DNA of 64,000 nucleotides from DATFCK01 sp963728975 (GTDB lineage: Bacteria; Verrucomicrobiota; Verrucomicrobiia; Chthoniobacterales; UBA10450): positions 267,120 to 331,119 of the forward strand of contig CAVSMF010000005.1 of assembly GCA_963728975.1 (NCBI GenBank). Reading direction: 5' to 3'. This document shows positions 37,068-44,406 of this stretch, piece after piece. The position numbers and the translations under genes are program-made. The notes under the pieces were generated by a model. That model was not told the DNA's origin. It did no database searches and saw only the letters and a program-made list of their open reading frames with translations. How positions within the stretch are numbered: position 1 is the first letter of the stretch; each line of letters opens with the position of its first letter.

Positions 37068-37461
37068 CCAGGAATGTAGCAACCGGCCTGCGGCCGGTTC
37101 TCCCCCGTAGAAGCGGCGTCCCCGCCGCTTTTCCCCTCGCACCCCTTGTAGGGCGTCTGTGTCAGACGCCATCCCCAAAACTCAAGGGCAAGTTGAAAAC
37201 TTGCCCCACATTCCCCCGTCTTGTCGAAAACACCCCTTTATCGTATCATTGCCCCCTCTGCCGGCCACCAATCCGCATTCCGAAATCCGCAATCCGAAAT
37301 TCCGCGCCCGTTTCCTGCTCCCTTTTCTACTTTCTAAAACCTGCTTTCTACTTTCTACTTTCCCGCACGGACGCCCTACAATTTCCGTTTTAACAATTTA
37401 ACTCTTTTAACTTTTTAACCCCTCTGACCTCTGACCCCTGACCTCTGACTTCTTTCGAACG
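37068..37461. repeat. Repeat-filled spacer between ybaB and the export permease
   Basis: About 390 bases without a gene. 37075-37210 has hairpins of the families agcggcgtccccgccgct, gggcgtctgtgtcagacgcc and ggcaagttgaaaacttgccc. 37280-37450 is a low-complexity pyrimidine-rich region with repeats such as ctttctactttc and tctgacctctgacccctgac. The next start codon follows immediately. Confidence 0.75.
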
Positions 37462-38292
37462 ATGCACGCCGCTCCTCCTGAACTGATCATCGAAGCCGGC
37501 CACACCGAGCGGAATTACTGGCGCGACCTGTTCCGTTACCGGGAGCTGTTCTATTTCCTGGCCTGGCGCGACGTGCTCGTCCGCTACAAACAGACTGTGA
37601 TCGGCGTGCTCTGGGCGGTGATCCGTCCGCTCCTGCAAATGGTCGTGTTCACAATTGTCTTTAGCCGGATCGCGAAATTGCCGGCGGAAGGCGTCCCATA
37701 CCCGGTCATGGTCTTCACCGCCATGTTGCCGTGGCAATTGTTTGCTACCTCGCTCATGGAAGGCAGCAACAGTTTGATCACCAACTCGAACCTGATTTCC
37801 AAAGTCTATTTTCCGAGACTGATCGTCCCGGCCAGCGCGGTGATTGTTTCCTTTGTCGATTTCGCGATCTCGATGGTTTTGTTAGCCATTTTGATGGCGA
37901 TCTACAAAGTTTGGCCGGGCTGGCCGCTGTTGGCCGTGCCTGCTTTTACTTTGATGGCGCTGCTGGCCTCAGCCGGCGCGGGCACCTGGCTGGCGGCCTT
38001 GAACGTCAAATATCGCGACTTCCGTTACGTAGTGCCGTTCATCGTCCAGTTCGGGCTTTACATTTCACCGGTCGGCTTTACCAGCACGATCGTGCCGGAA
38101 AAATGGAAAATTATCTACGATCTGAACCCGATGGTTGGGGTGATCGACGGCTTCCGCTGGTCGATTGCGGGCGGCAAAACTCCGTTCCCCTGGCAAAGCC
38201 TGGAGCTTTCGCTTATCACCATCGCCTTCTTCGTCGTCACCGGCATCTGGTACTTCCGCAAAACCGAGCGCACCTTCGCCGATATTATCTAG
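37462..38292 (+). CDS. ABC-2 type polysaccharide export permease (Wzm-like)
   Basis: Membrane subunit of an ABC exporter for O-antigen or other polysaccharide, 276 residues with six hydrophobic helices. RELFYFLAWRDVLVRYKQTV, IGVLWAVIRPLLQMVVFTIV and NLISKVYFPRLIVPASAVIV match the TagG/Wzm family, as does the end WYFRKTERTFADII. The ATPase partner (Wzt), usually the next gene, is absent; instead repeat DNA and nucleotidyltransferase modules follow. The last 50 bases of the gene recur at 39878-39939. Confidence 0.9.
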   Translation: MHAAPPELIIEAGHTERNYWRDLFRYRELFYFLAWRDVLVRYKQTVIGVLWAVIRPLLQMVVFTIVFSRIAKLPAEGVPYPVMVFTAMLPWQLFATSLMEGSNSLITNSNLISKVYFPRLIVPASAVIVSFVDFAISMVLLAILMAIYKVWPGWPLLAVPAFTLMALLASAGAGTWLAALNVKYRDFRYVVPFIVQFGLYISPVGFTSTIVPEKWKIIYDLNPMVGVIDGFRWSIAGGKTPFPWQSLELSLITIAFFVVTGIWYFRKTERTFADII

Positions 38293-38304
38293 CAGGGCGG
38301 GAAC
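38243..38304 (+). repeat. Permease 3'-end repeat, copy 1 (inside the gene and just after)
   Basis: 62 nt, gcatctggtacttccgcaaa to gggcgggaac, including the stop codon. Identical to 39878-39939 except for one base (c/a). The first 50 nt are coding. Confidence 0.95.
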
Positions 38305-38323
38305 CCCTCGCAATCGTTGTTCA

Positions 38324-38366
38324 GTTTCTCAACTTTTCTAAATCCCGAGTCGAAGCGCGGTTTTAC
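38324..38366 (+). repeat. 43-bp direct repeat, copy 1
   Basis: The 43 nt starting gtttctcaacttttctaaat are identical to 41043-41085. The pair brackets the first two nucleotidyltransferase modules. Confidence 0.92.
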
Positions 38367-38379
38367 GAACCTGGTGCTT

Positions 38380-38560
38380 GGGGTTTGGAGCTTGGTGCTT
38401 CCCTACCGCTTTGCTTCTTCAATGGAGGGGCGAGCTCCGCGAGCCCGCATCGCAACGCTCAGGCGTTCTGCGCGCGACAAACGCGCCCCCATTCCGCAAT
38501 CCCTGCCCGCAATGCTACGCCATAGCGTTGCAGGCGGGCGCAATCCGAAATTTCCCGTCG
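38380..38560 (+). repeat. About 170-bp direct repeat, copy 1
   Basis: Begins ttggggtttggagcttggtg and includes ggaggggcgagctccgcgag and the sub-element cctgcccgcaatgctacgcc. A near-identical copy lies at 39659-39835, and the sub-element recurs near 44006. The two copies bracket the first nucleotidyltransferase module. Confidence 0.85.
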
Positions 38561-38672
38561 TCCCGTGGTCCTGTCGTCAGTAGTCCCTCCCCTTCCCCGC
38601 CATTCGTCATTAGCCCCCGCTTTCCCCTCCCCAGCTTGCCTTCACCTTGCGGTTTTGGTAAGATTATTGTTA

Positions 38673-38912
38673 ATGCACTTCGCTGAAACCCCAGAAGAAC
38701 AACGCATTTGGATGCGGCAATGGCGCTCCGCTGAAGTCGCCTTGCGAACGATAAAACGCGAAGAGCTTCGCGCGATGACCGACCAAGACGCGATCGCCGC
38801 CTTCAACGCCCTTGACATGCCGCCGGAGCTTTGTTGGCGCAGCCCGGAACGCGTAAACAGCTTGGGGTTGGTGGAGCAACAACGGATTTTTAAAAAGGCG
38901 CATCGCCATTAA
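38673..38912 (+). CDS. Small partner of a nucleotidyltransferase (putative antitoxin)
   Basis: A 79-residue soluble protein: MHFAETPEEQRIWMRQWRSA, EVALRTIKREELRAMTDQDA and a basic end. Such proteins typically precede small AbiEii-like nucleotidyltransferase genes. The frame ends at 38912, inside the probable translation start region of the next gene. No DNA-binding motif is obvious. Function is inferred from position. Confidence 0.65.
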   Translation: MHFAETPEEQRIWMRQWRSAEVALRTIKREELRAMTDQDAIAAFNALDMPPELCWRSPERVNSLGLVEQQRIFKKAHRH

Positions 38913-38937
38913 CCAGGTTTTCCAAGCCGCGCTTGAA

Positions 38938-39480
38938 TTGCAGGATTTCTGCTCGTCGCAGAATTACCGTTTCTGCTTCATCGGCGGCCTGGCCGTGCAG
39001 CGATGGGGTGAGCCGCGTCTGACAGTAGACGCCGACCTCACTTTGATCACCGGTTTTGAAAAAGAGTCCGATTTCATTGCGTCATTAACGAAAAAGTTTC
39101 GAACGCGCAGGCCCGACGCAGCCGAGTTCGCGTTGACCAGCCGGGTCTTACTGCTTTCGGCCTCGAATGGGACTCCCATTGATATCGCATTGGCCGGGTT
39201 GCCGTTTGAACAACGCACCGTGACGCGTGCCTCGCCCTGGAAAATTTCGGAGAAGGCAGCGTTTATTACGTGTTGCGCCGAAGACTTGATCGTGCACAAG
39301 GCTTTTGCGAATCGCGATTTAGATTGGCTCGACCTGCGAGGGATTCTAGTGCGCCAGATCAAGCATTTGAATGTCGCTCTTATTTTCGAAGAGCTGCGGC
39401 CGCTTTTGCAATTAAAAGAACAACCCGAGATCGAAGACCGCCTTCGCCAAATGATCGACAAGGAAAAGCTGGAAATATGA
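38938..39480 (+). CDS. AbiEii-like nucleotidyltransferase (putative toxin), module 1
   Basis: About 180 residues with a nucleotidyltransferase fold: FCFIGGLAVQRWGEPRLTVD, ADLTLITGF carrying the second acid, NGTPIDIALAGLPFE the third, and CCAEDLIVHKAFANRDLDWL in the helical half. The listed start is TTG 38938; the frame is open back to about 38908, where an ATT start overlapping the previous stop would give the usual longer N-terminus, so the start is uncertain. Predicted to inactivate a tRNA or protein by nucleotidylation, as in AbiE or MenT systems. Confidence 0.75.
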   Translation: MQDFCSSQNYRFCFIGGLAVQRWGEPRLTVDADLTLITGFEKESDFIASLTKKFRTRRPDAAEFALTSRVLLLSASNGTPIDIALAGLPFEQRTVTRASPWKISEKAAFITCCAEDLIVHKAFANRDLDWLDLRGILVRQIKHLNVALIFEELRPLLQLKEQPEIEDRLRQMIDKEKLEI

Positions 39481-39658
39481 GCTTCCTCGTTCAGTATTTC
39501 AGCTTTCAGTTTTTCCGCTTTCAATAAGTGCGTGGTCTCGTCGTCCTGTAGTCCCGTCGTCCCGCTCGTTGCTTGATGCTGGATGGCAATCCCTGCCCGC
39601 AATGCTACGCCATAGCGTTGCAGGCGGGCGAAATCCGAAATTTCCTGTCGTCCCTGGT

Positions 39659-39835
39659 GCTTGGGGTTTGGAGCTTGGTGCTTCCCTCCTTTGCTTCTTT
39701 AATGGAGGGGCGAGCTCCGCGAGCCCGCATCGCAACGCTCAGGCGTTCTGCGCGCGACAAACGCGCTCCCATTCCGCAATCCGAAATCCCTGCCCGCAAT
39801 GCTACGCCATAGCGTTGCAGGCGGGCGAAATTCGT
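39659..39835 (+). repeat. About 170-bp direct repeat, copy 2
   Basis: Matches 38380-38560 with a few substitutions and one short duplication (ccgaaat). From 39481 to 39658 there is only low-complexity sequence with gtagtcccgtcgtcc-like words. Confidence 0.85.
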
Positions 39836-39877
39836 AGTCCGTTGTCCCGTAGTCTGTAGTCGCATGGTCTTACTTTT

Positions 39878-39939
39878 GCATCTGGTACTTCCGCAAAAAC
39901 GAGCGCACCTTCGCCGATATTATCTAGCAGGGCGGGAAC
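39878..39939 (+). repeat. Permease 3'-end repeat, copy 2
   Basis: 62 nt matching 38243-38304 with one mismatch; it includes the last 16 codons and the stop of the permease but nothing upstream of them. It lies 400 nt after nucleotidyltransferase module 1. Confidence 0.95.
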
Positions 39940-40033
39940 GATGCTGGATGCGAGGGTCAGCTTCGCTTCGCGGGCTGACTTTCAGCTTTTTTGACTCCGC
40001 ATGCCGACAGGTTGTTGCTTCGCCCTCCGCTCT

Positions 40034-40085
40034 CTGTTCGCCAGCGGACGAACTCGCCCTGGGCGAGCTCCTTGCTTCTTCGCCT
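40034..40085 (+). repeat. Direct repeat flanking module 2, left copy
   Basis: gttcgccagcggacgaactc and cgagctccttgctctt-type sequence; a diverged copy is at 40957-41012. The repeat itself contains a hairpin. Confidence 0.65.
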
Positions 40086-40136
40086 TACTGGAATGGTTGA
40101 TGCCTTTTCAGCTGCGTTCTGCTAAGCTCTCACCCG

Positions 40137-40655
40137 ATGCGGCTGCGCGATGTCGAAGCGATCCTGCGTGCACTCAACGATGCCGAGGTTCGATACTTGA
40201 TTGTCGGAGGATTGGCCGTTGTCGCTCATGGCTATGTCCGATTAACGGTCGATATCGATATTGTTCTTGGGTTACAGCGGGACAATATCCTGCGGGCAAT
40301 GAAGGCTCTCGACGCAATCGGCTATCACCCCCTCGTGCCGGTCAAGTCCTCAGATTTCGCTAGCGAGGAACTTCGAGAATTGTGGCGGAGAGAGAAAAAC
40401 ATGATTGTGTTTCAAATGGCGAATCCCGAGAGACCCTCTACCCGTTTGGATCTCTTTGTTCGAGAGCCGTTCGATTTTGAAAAGGAGTATGCTCAGGCAA
40501 AATACCTGGATGTAGCGGGAATTCCCTCCCCGGTTGTGCGGATCGAGACCCTAATGGCAATGAAAATGGAAGCTGGACGCCCCAAAGATTTCGGTGACGC
40601 TGGAGAATTGAAAAAACTGTTGGAGATTGAGAAAGATGAGCGCTCCAAGTATTAG
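40137..40655 (+). CDS. AbiEii-like nucleotidyltransferase (putative toxin), module 2
   Basis: A 172-residue protein with the nucleotidyltransferase core: VRYLIVGGLAVVAHGYVRLT followed by VDIDIVLGLQ and TRLDLFVREPFDFEKEY. The helical end (RIETLMAMKMEAGRPKDFGD) is typical of AbiEii-like toxins. Overlaps the next gene by 20 nt. Here the small partner follows the transferase, unlike module 1. Confidence 0.8.
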   Translation: MRLRDVEAILRALNDAEVRYLIVGGLAVVAHGYVRLTVDIDIVLGLQRDNILRAMKALDAIGYHPLVPVKSSDFASEELRELWRREKNMIVFQMANPERPSTRLDLFVREPFDFEKEYAQAKYLDVAGIPSPVVRIETLMAMKMEAGRPKDFGDAGELKKLLEIEKDERSKY

Positions 40656-40869
40656 ACCGATCTCGCCGGAAGAGCGAAAGCTCTGGGAGAAGCACAACCT
40701 CGATACCTTACGTGAGTGGCGGGCGCTCTCGTTTACTGACAAGATCCGAATGCTGGAAGAGATGGAAGAGCTGGTCCGCGCCTTTCCCGGAGGCAGATTG
40801 CCCCGCACCGCGAACGAGCAGCGAGGTGCAAACCCCGATGGAACGACGGACGACTCGGGAAGATTATAA
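40636..40869 (+). CDS. Small partner of nucleotidyltransferase module 2
   Basis: A 77-residue protein: MSAPSIRPISPEERKLWEKH, LDTLREWRALSFTDKIRMLE then EMEELVRAFPGG. The SFTDKIRMLEEMEEL pattern is common in small proteins encoded next to nucleotidyltransferase toxins. ATG 40636 lies within the transferase gene, so the two are translationally coupled. Confidence 0.65.
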   Translation: MSAPSIRPISPEERKLWEKHNLDTLREWRALSFTDKIRMLEEMEELVRAFPGGRLPRTANEQRGANPDGTTDDSGRL

Positions 40870-40956
40870 CGCGCATCCCATATGAATCGCAGTCGTCCGT
40901 GGTCCGTAGTCCGGATGCTTTTCCCCTTTCCTCTTCGCTCCCTTAGCCCCCATCTC

Positions 40957-41012
40957 CCTCCGCTCACTGTTCGCCAACGGACGAACTCGCCGTGGCGAGC
41001 TCCCTGCTCTTT
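40957..41012 (+). repeat. Direct repeat flanking module 2, right copy
   Basis: gttcgccaacggacgaactc followed by cgagctccctgctctttg, matching 40034-40085 at roughly 85 percent by eye. With that copy it brackets module 2. Confidence 0.65.
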
Positions 41013-41042
41013 GTTGACCCGTGCCCTCGCAGGCGTTGTTGC

Positions 41043-41085
41043 GTTTCTCAACTTTTCTAAATCCCGAGTCGAAGCGCGGTTTTAC
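41043..41085 (+). repeat. 43-bp direct repeat, copy 2
   Basis: Identical to 38324-38366 over 43 nt. It ends about 15 nt after the point where the minus-strand transferase gene terminates (41057), so it overlaps the end of that gene. Confidence 0.92.
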
Positions 41086-41983
41086 AAACTTCCGGGATAT
41101 TGCGTACGTTCGCGGCTGCCTTGATCAGCAACTCCCGGACGTCCGGCCCGAGCGTGGGCAAATCGCCATCTTCAAAAAATGTCAGAGCTTTAACCACAAT
41201 GGCCGGATTAAACGTTTCCCCGTAGAGCGCGCTGGCACAGCCCAGACCGTATTCCAGGGAAAGGCCTGCTCGAATCATTGCCGCCACATCCAGGTAATCC
41301 TTGGCTTCGGCCCTTTGCCAGAGCACTTTCAGCTTGGCCGCCATCAAATCGGGTAGTGAGGCTACGGGGAAACTTTGCCCCGCGACCTCATCCGGTGCAG
41401 CCACCTGTCCAAACGTCAGCCCACCGAAGAAAGACAATTTTACCGGCCCGCCGCAGTCGATTTGCAGGGTCAGCGTCTGGCGAGCGGTTTGCAAAATAAT
41501 TGCCTTCTCGGCAAACGGAAGGCTGCTTAAGAAGCCATCTCATAAATATGGGCTGGCCGCGCAAGAGCAATTTAGGGTGGATGGCAAGGCGCGAGCGACG
41601 AGCATACCCATTGCGGTCTGTAAGGAGCAAGCAACGCTGCCAGACGCCCTAAAGTGCTCTTGCCCTTCGGGTGGCGTCGCTTTTCGGTTTGAACTGCGTT
41701 GCTCCTCAGTCACAGATCCATTGGGATATGCTTCCTCGTCGCGCCTTGTTCAAACCGAAAATCCAACAGCCACGCGGCCAACTCCTATTTATGAGATGGC
41801 TTCTAGCAGTTGGGCCGGCTGGAAACGCTGTGAGCTGAAAAAATCGAAATCTTGCGAACTGCGATGACCCAGGCGCAAGGCGATAGCCGTCCCCCCATAA
41901 AGCACGAATCCCGAAGGAATCCTGGGGCGCGCCTGCCAGAACTGGAGCTGCGCCGGCGGAAGAATGGTTGGCGTAACTTCCAT
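41057..41983 (-). pseudogene. AbiEii-like nucleotidyltransferase interrupted by a small element, module 3
   Basis: The N-terminal part starts MEVTPTILPPAQLQFWQARP and contains FVLYGGTAIALRLGHRSSQD with FDFFSS, the nucleotidyltransferase core of AbiEii-type proteins. It is cut after QPAQLL and resumes beyond the insertion as SSLPFAEKAIILQTARQTLT, then VASLPDLMAAKLKVLWQRAE and AKDYLDVAAMIRAG. Removing 41530-41805 (276 nt, a multiple of three) gives one continuous reading of about 216 residues. As it stands the first part ends at an in-element TAA. The gene overlaps the preceding one by 3 nt. Confidence 0.85.
41530..41803. mobile_element. 274-bp MITE-like element with terminal inverted repeats
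   Basis: Both ends carry gaagccatctcataaata (41531-41548 and inverted at 41786-41803), continued by an imperfect ggctggccgcg, giving terminal inverted repeats of about 31 nt. The dinucleotide TA is present on each side (41528-41529 and 41804-41805), consistent with a TA target duplication as made by IS630/Tc1-type transposases. Subterminal inverted segments (gcgagcgacgagcatacc and ggatatgcttcctcgtcgcg) add symmetry. No transposase gene is inside, so it would be non-autonomous. Confidence 0.88.
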
Positions 41984-42258
41984 TAACAGAAATTCCGGCG
42001 CGGCCGTGGGGGAACCGGCAGCAAATCGAGGGCATGATGCCAGTATATCCAGCTGCGCTCGTCAAAGACGCCGGGAGGCGCGTGCTGGAGCGCTTCACGA
42101 AAAGCTTTATCTCCCCAGTGCGCTCGCGCTTCCGTGATATCGCGCCAGGTGCCAAAGGTCATCACCTGAGCCAGAAACCGGTTATGATCGGACAGCGCCT
42201 CTTCGGGGGTTTTCCACCAAAATAAACGCCGCGACAACTGAGTCAGGTCCGTTTGCAT
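41983..42258 (-). CDS. Small protein upstream of nucleotidyltransferase module 3
   Basis: A 91-residue protein: MQTDLTQLSRRLFWWKTPEE, NRFLAQVMTFGTWRDITEAR and SWIYWHHALDLLPVPPRP. The WWKTPEEAL and MTFGTWRDI words are found in small partners of AbiEii-like toxins. Its stop overlaps the start of the transferase gene (TAATG-type), indicating coupling. Presumed antitoxin; since its toxin is interrupted it may now be free-standing. Confidence 0.7.
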   Translation of the reverse strand: MQTDLTQLSRRLFWWKTPEEALSDHNRFLAQVMTFGTWRDITEARAHWGDKAFREALQHAPPGVFDERSWIYWHHALDLLPVPPRPRRNFC

Positions 42259-42304
42259 GTCTCATCTTACAATACTATCAAGCGCTCCTCTTGGCCAACG
42301 GTTA

Positions 42305-42483
42305 GAGCCTCATTCCATAAAATGGGGAATGAGTGGTGCCAAGCTCTGGTTGCTGGATCCTGTCCGCGGTCTGTAGTCTTGTAGTCGGTAGTCGCATTTG
42401 CGACTAAGCAGATTGAAGTTAGAAGTTAGAAGATCGGTGGAGCCGCCTTGAATATTGCAGCTTCCCTGGGGTTTGGGGTTTGG
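42305..42483 (+). repeat. 179-bp direct repeat flanking MntA-HepT, left copy
   Basis: Starts gagcctcattccataaaatg and ends cctggggtttggggtttgg. It matches 43599-43777 with a single difference seen (c/t). It contains the strong hairpin cattccataaaatggggaatg. A partial third copy lies at 42563-42703. Confidence 0.93.
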
Positions 42484-42562
42484 TGCTTCGCTCCATCTCG
42501 TCCTCCGTCCTCTGTCCTCCCGCTTTCCGCTTTCAGTGTTTCAGTATTTCAGCTTTCAATAA

Positions 42563-42703
42563 GTCCGTGGTCTGTAGTCTTGTAGTCGGTAGTCGCATTT
42601 GCGACTAAGCAGATCGAAGCTAGAAGTTAGAAGATCGGTGGAGCCGCCTTGAATATTGCAGCTTCCCTGGGGTTTGGGGTTTGGTGCTTCGCTCCATCCT
42701 CCG
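42563..42703 (+). repeat. Partial third copy of the 179-bp repeat
   Basis: Begins gtccgtggtctgtagtcttg and continues to ggggtttggtgcttcgctcc, lacking the first ~55 nt of the full unit. Between 42484 and 42562 there is only low-complexity sequence. Confidence 0.85.
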
Positions 42704-42787
42704 TCCTCCGTCCTCTGTCCTCCGTCCTCCGTCCTCCGTCCTCCGTCCTCCGTCCTCCGTCCTCCGTCCTCCGTCCTCTGTCCTCCC
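42697..42787. repeat. 7-bp microsatellite (tcctccg), thirteen units
   Basis: Thirteen heptamers, most tcctccg with two tcctctg and a final tcctccc. A second array of the same heptamer lies at about 43810-43877. 42788-42934 shows nothing further. Confidence 0.93.
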
Positions 42788-42934
42788 GCTTTCCGTTTTC
42801 AGCTTTTCCCCTTTCAATAAGCGCCTAGTCCCGTCGTCCTGTTGTCTGTAGTCTTGCCGCTTCGCAGTCGTTGACGGTCTCAAACGGATAAACTAATCTC
42901 AGGTGAAGCAGGTTGGCTTTTGGCGAAGAACGTT

Positions 42935-43225
42935 ATGTCATCCAATCCACTTGAGCAGCAAGAGAGAAACATTGTCCTAAACATTGCCGCCAAACATGGA
43001 GCGTTTAACGTCCGTTTGTTCGGGTCCAGAGCGCGGGGTGATTTCAAATCTGGCAGCGACCTGGATTTACTTGTGGATTTCGAGCCCCAACGCTCCTTGC
43101 TGGACCAGATCGCGTTGCAACAGGAGTTGGAGGATGCTTTAGGGCGAAAGGTCGATGTCGTCACAAGCACCGCTCTGCATCGCACGATTCAGGATGAAGT
43201 CCTGCGGGAAGCTGTGCCGGTGTGA
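42935..43225 (+). CDS. mntA: MntA-type antitoxin nucleotidyltransferase
   Basis: A 96-residue minimal nucleotidyltransferase. The motif FGSRARGDFKSGSDLDLLVD has the GSxxRG...SDxDL core and is followed by ALGRKVDVVTSTALH. In HEPN-MNT systems this enzyme AMPylates and neutralises the HEPN ribonuclease. ATG 42935 is preferred to TTG 42920. It overlaps hepT by 4 nt. Confidence 0.92.
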   Translation: MSSNPLEQQERNIVLNIAAKHGAFNVRLFGSRARGDFKSGSDLDLLVDFEPQRSLLDQIALQQELEDALGRKVDVVTSTALHRTIQDEVLREAVPV

Positions 43226-43554
43226 AACGCGACAAGCTCTATTTGACCCACATCCTTGATTGTATCGCTCTGGTCGAGGATTACACCGGGGGCGACAAAG
43301 CTTCCTTTATGAAATCGCGACTGATTCAAGACGCTGTCATTCGCAATTTTGAAGTGATAGGTGAGGCGGCCAAGAGAGTCTCGCCTGAACTAAAAGGACG
43401 CACACAGAACATACCGTGGAAGCAAATAGCGGGATTTCGCGACATTCTTATCCACGATTATCTGGGCGTGGATGTCGAGCGGGTATGGAACGTCGTTAGC
43501 GGAAACCTGCCGGATCTGAAGCGCCAAATTGCAGTCTTGCTTCGCGAAAAATAA
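43222..43554 (+). CDS. hepT: HepT-type HEPN toxin
   Basis: A 110-residue HEPN-domain ribonuclease toxin (DUF86) from GTG 43222: KRDKLYLTHILDCIALVEDY, SRLIQDAVIRNFEVIGEAAK and the catalytic Rx4HxY motif in FRDILIHDYLGVD. Co-transcribed and translationally coupled with mntA. The pair lies between the 179-bp direct repeats at 42305 and 43599. Confidence 0.93.
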   Translation: MKRDKLYLTHILDCIALVEDYTGGDKASFMKSRLIQDAVIRNFEVIGEAAKRVSPELKGRTQNIPWKQIAGFRDILIHDYLGVDVERVWNVVSGNLPDLKRQIAVLLREK

Positions 43555-43598
43555 GTTGTTTTAAAGTCTTCCGTCGTTCCGCCTGCCATACCGTCAAC

Positions 43599-43777
43599 GA
43601 GCCTCATTCCATAAAATGGGGAATGAGTGGTGCCAAGCTCTGGTTGCTGGATCCTGTCCGTGGTCTGTAGTCTTGTAGTCGGTAGTCGCATTTGCGACTA
43701 AGCAGATTGAAGTTAGAAGTTAGAAGATCGGTGGAGCCGCCTTGAATATTGCAGCTTCCCTGGGGTTTGGGGTTTGG
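43599..43777 (+). repeat. 179-bp direct repeat flanking MntA-HepT, right copy
   Basis: Matches 42305-42483 with one difference seen, starting 45 nt after the hepT stop. Its last bases merge into the GGGGTTT array. Confidence 0.93.
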
Positions 43778-43796
43778 GGTTTGGGGTTTGGGGTTT
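43762..43796 (+). repeat. GGGGTTT array, five units
   Basis: Five perfect heptamers ggggttt followed by ggtg. The left copy of the surrounding repeat has only two units, so the array length differs between copies. Four or more G4 runs with T3 loops could form a G-quadruplex. Confidence 0.93.
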
Positions 43797-44406
43797 GGTG
43801 CTTCGCTCCATCCTCCATCCTCCGTCCTCCGTCCTCCGTCCTCCGTCCTGCGTCCTCCGTCCTCTGTCCTCCCGCTTTCCGCTTTCAGTGTTTCAGTATT
43901 TCAGCTTTCAATAAGTGCGTGGTCTCGTCGTCTTGTAGTCCGGTTGTCCCTAGTCCCGCCTGTCACGCCGACAGCTCCGCACTCCGAAATCCGCAATTCC
44001 TGCCCGCAATGCTACGCCATAGCGTTGCAGGCGGGCGCAATCCGAAATTTCCTGTCGTCCCGCCTGCCACGCCGTCTTGTCGCGTCCGGAGCTTTAGCGT
44101 AGGCGGAAGCCTCGGCGGAGGCGGGTTGTCCGCCGTCCCGTTTTCCGCTTTCCGTTACTCCCGAATGCAAGACACACTAGCTAAGTTCGGTGCTCTCGAC
44201 CCCACAATCGTCACGAAGGATCCATAAAGTGCCTTTCGTCTCTGTCGGAGATACAGTCGGATGCAACCACTTCGCCATGGAGAAGCAATATCCGCAGGGG
44301 CAGCTTTTCGTCTGTAATTGCAATAAATACAACACTTGCTATTTCATCGAAAAACTTTTATTATCGATAGCTAAAATCGCCTGTCTTTGACTCTGCCTTT
44401 TGTGAG
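43797..44406. other. Repeat-derived spacer without a gene
   Basis: 43810-43877 is a second tcctccg array; 44006-44050 has the cctgcccgcaatgctacgcc element also found at 38507, 39596 and 39793. The remainder (44160-44406) is lower in GC and looks like ordinary intergenic DNA upstream of the arylsulfotransferase gene, but no clear promoter was resolved. Confidence 0.7.

Noticed and set aside
42697..42787. Heptamer arrays as CRISPR repeats or coding repeats.
   Set aside because: 7-nt units without spacers; simple slippage microsatellite.
43762..43796. True chromosome telomere.
   Set aside because: Internal position with genes continuing on both sides; only five units.
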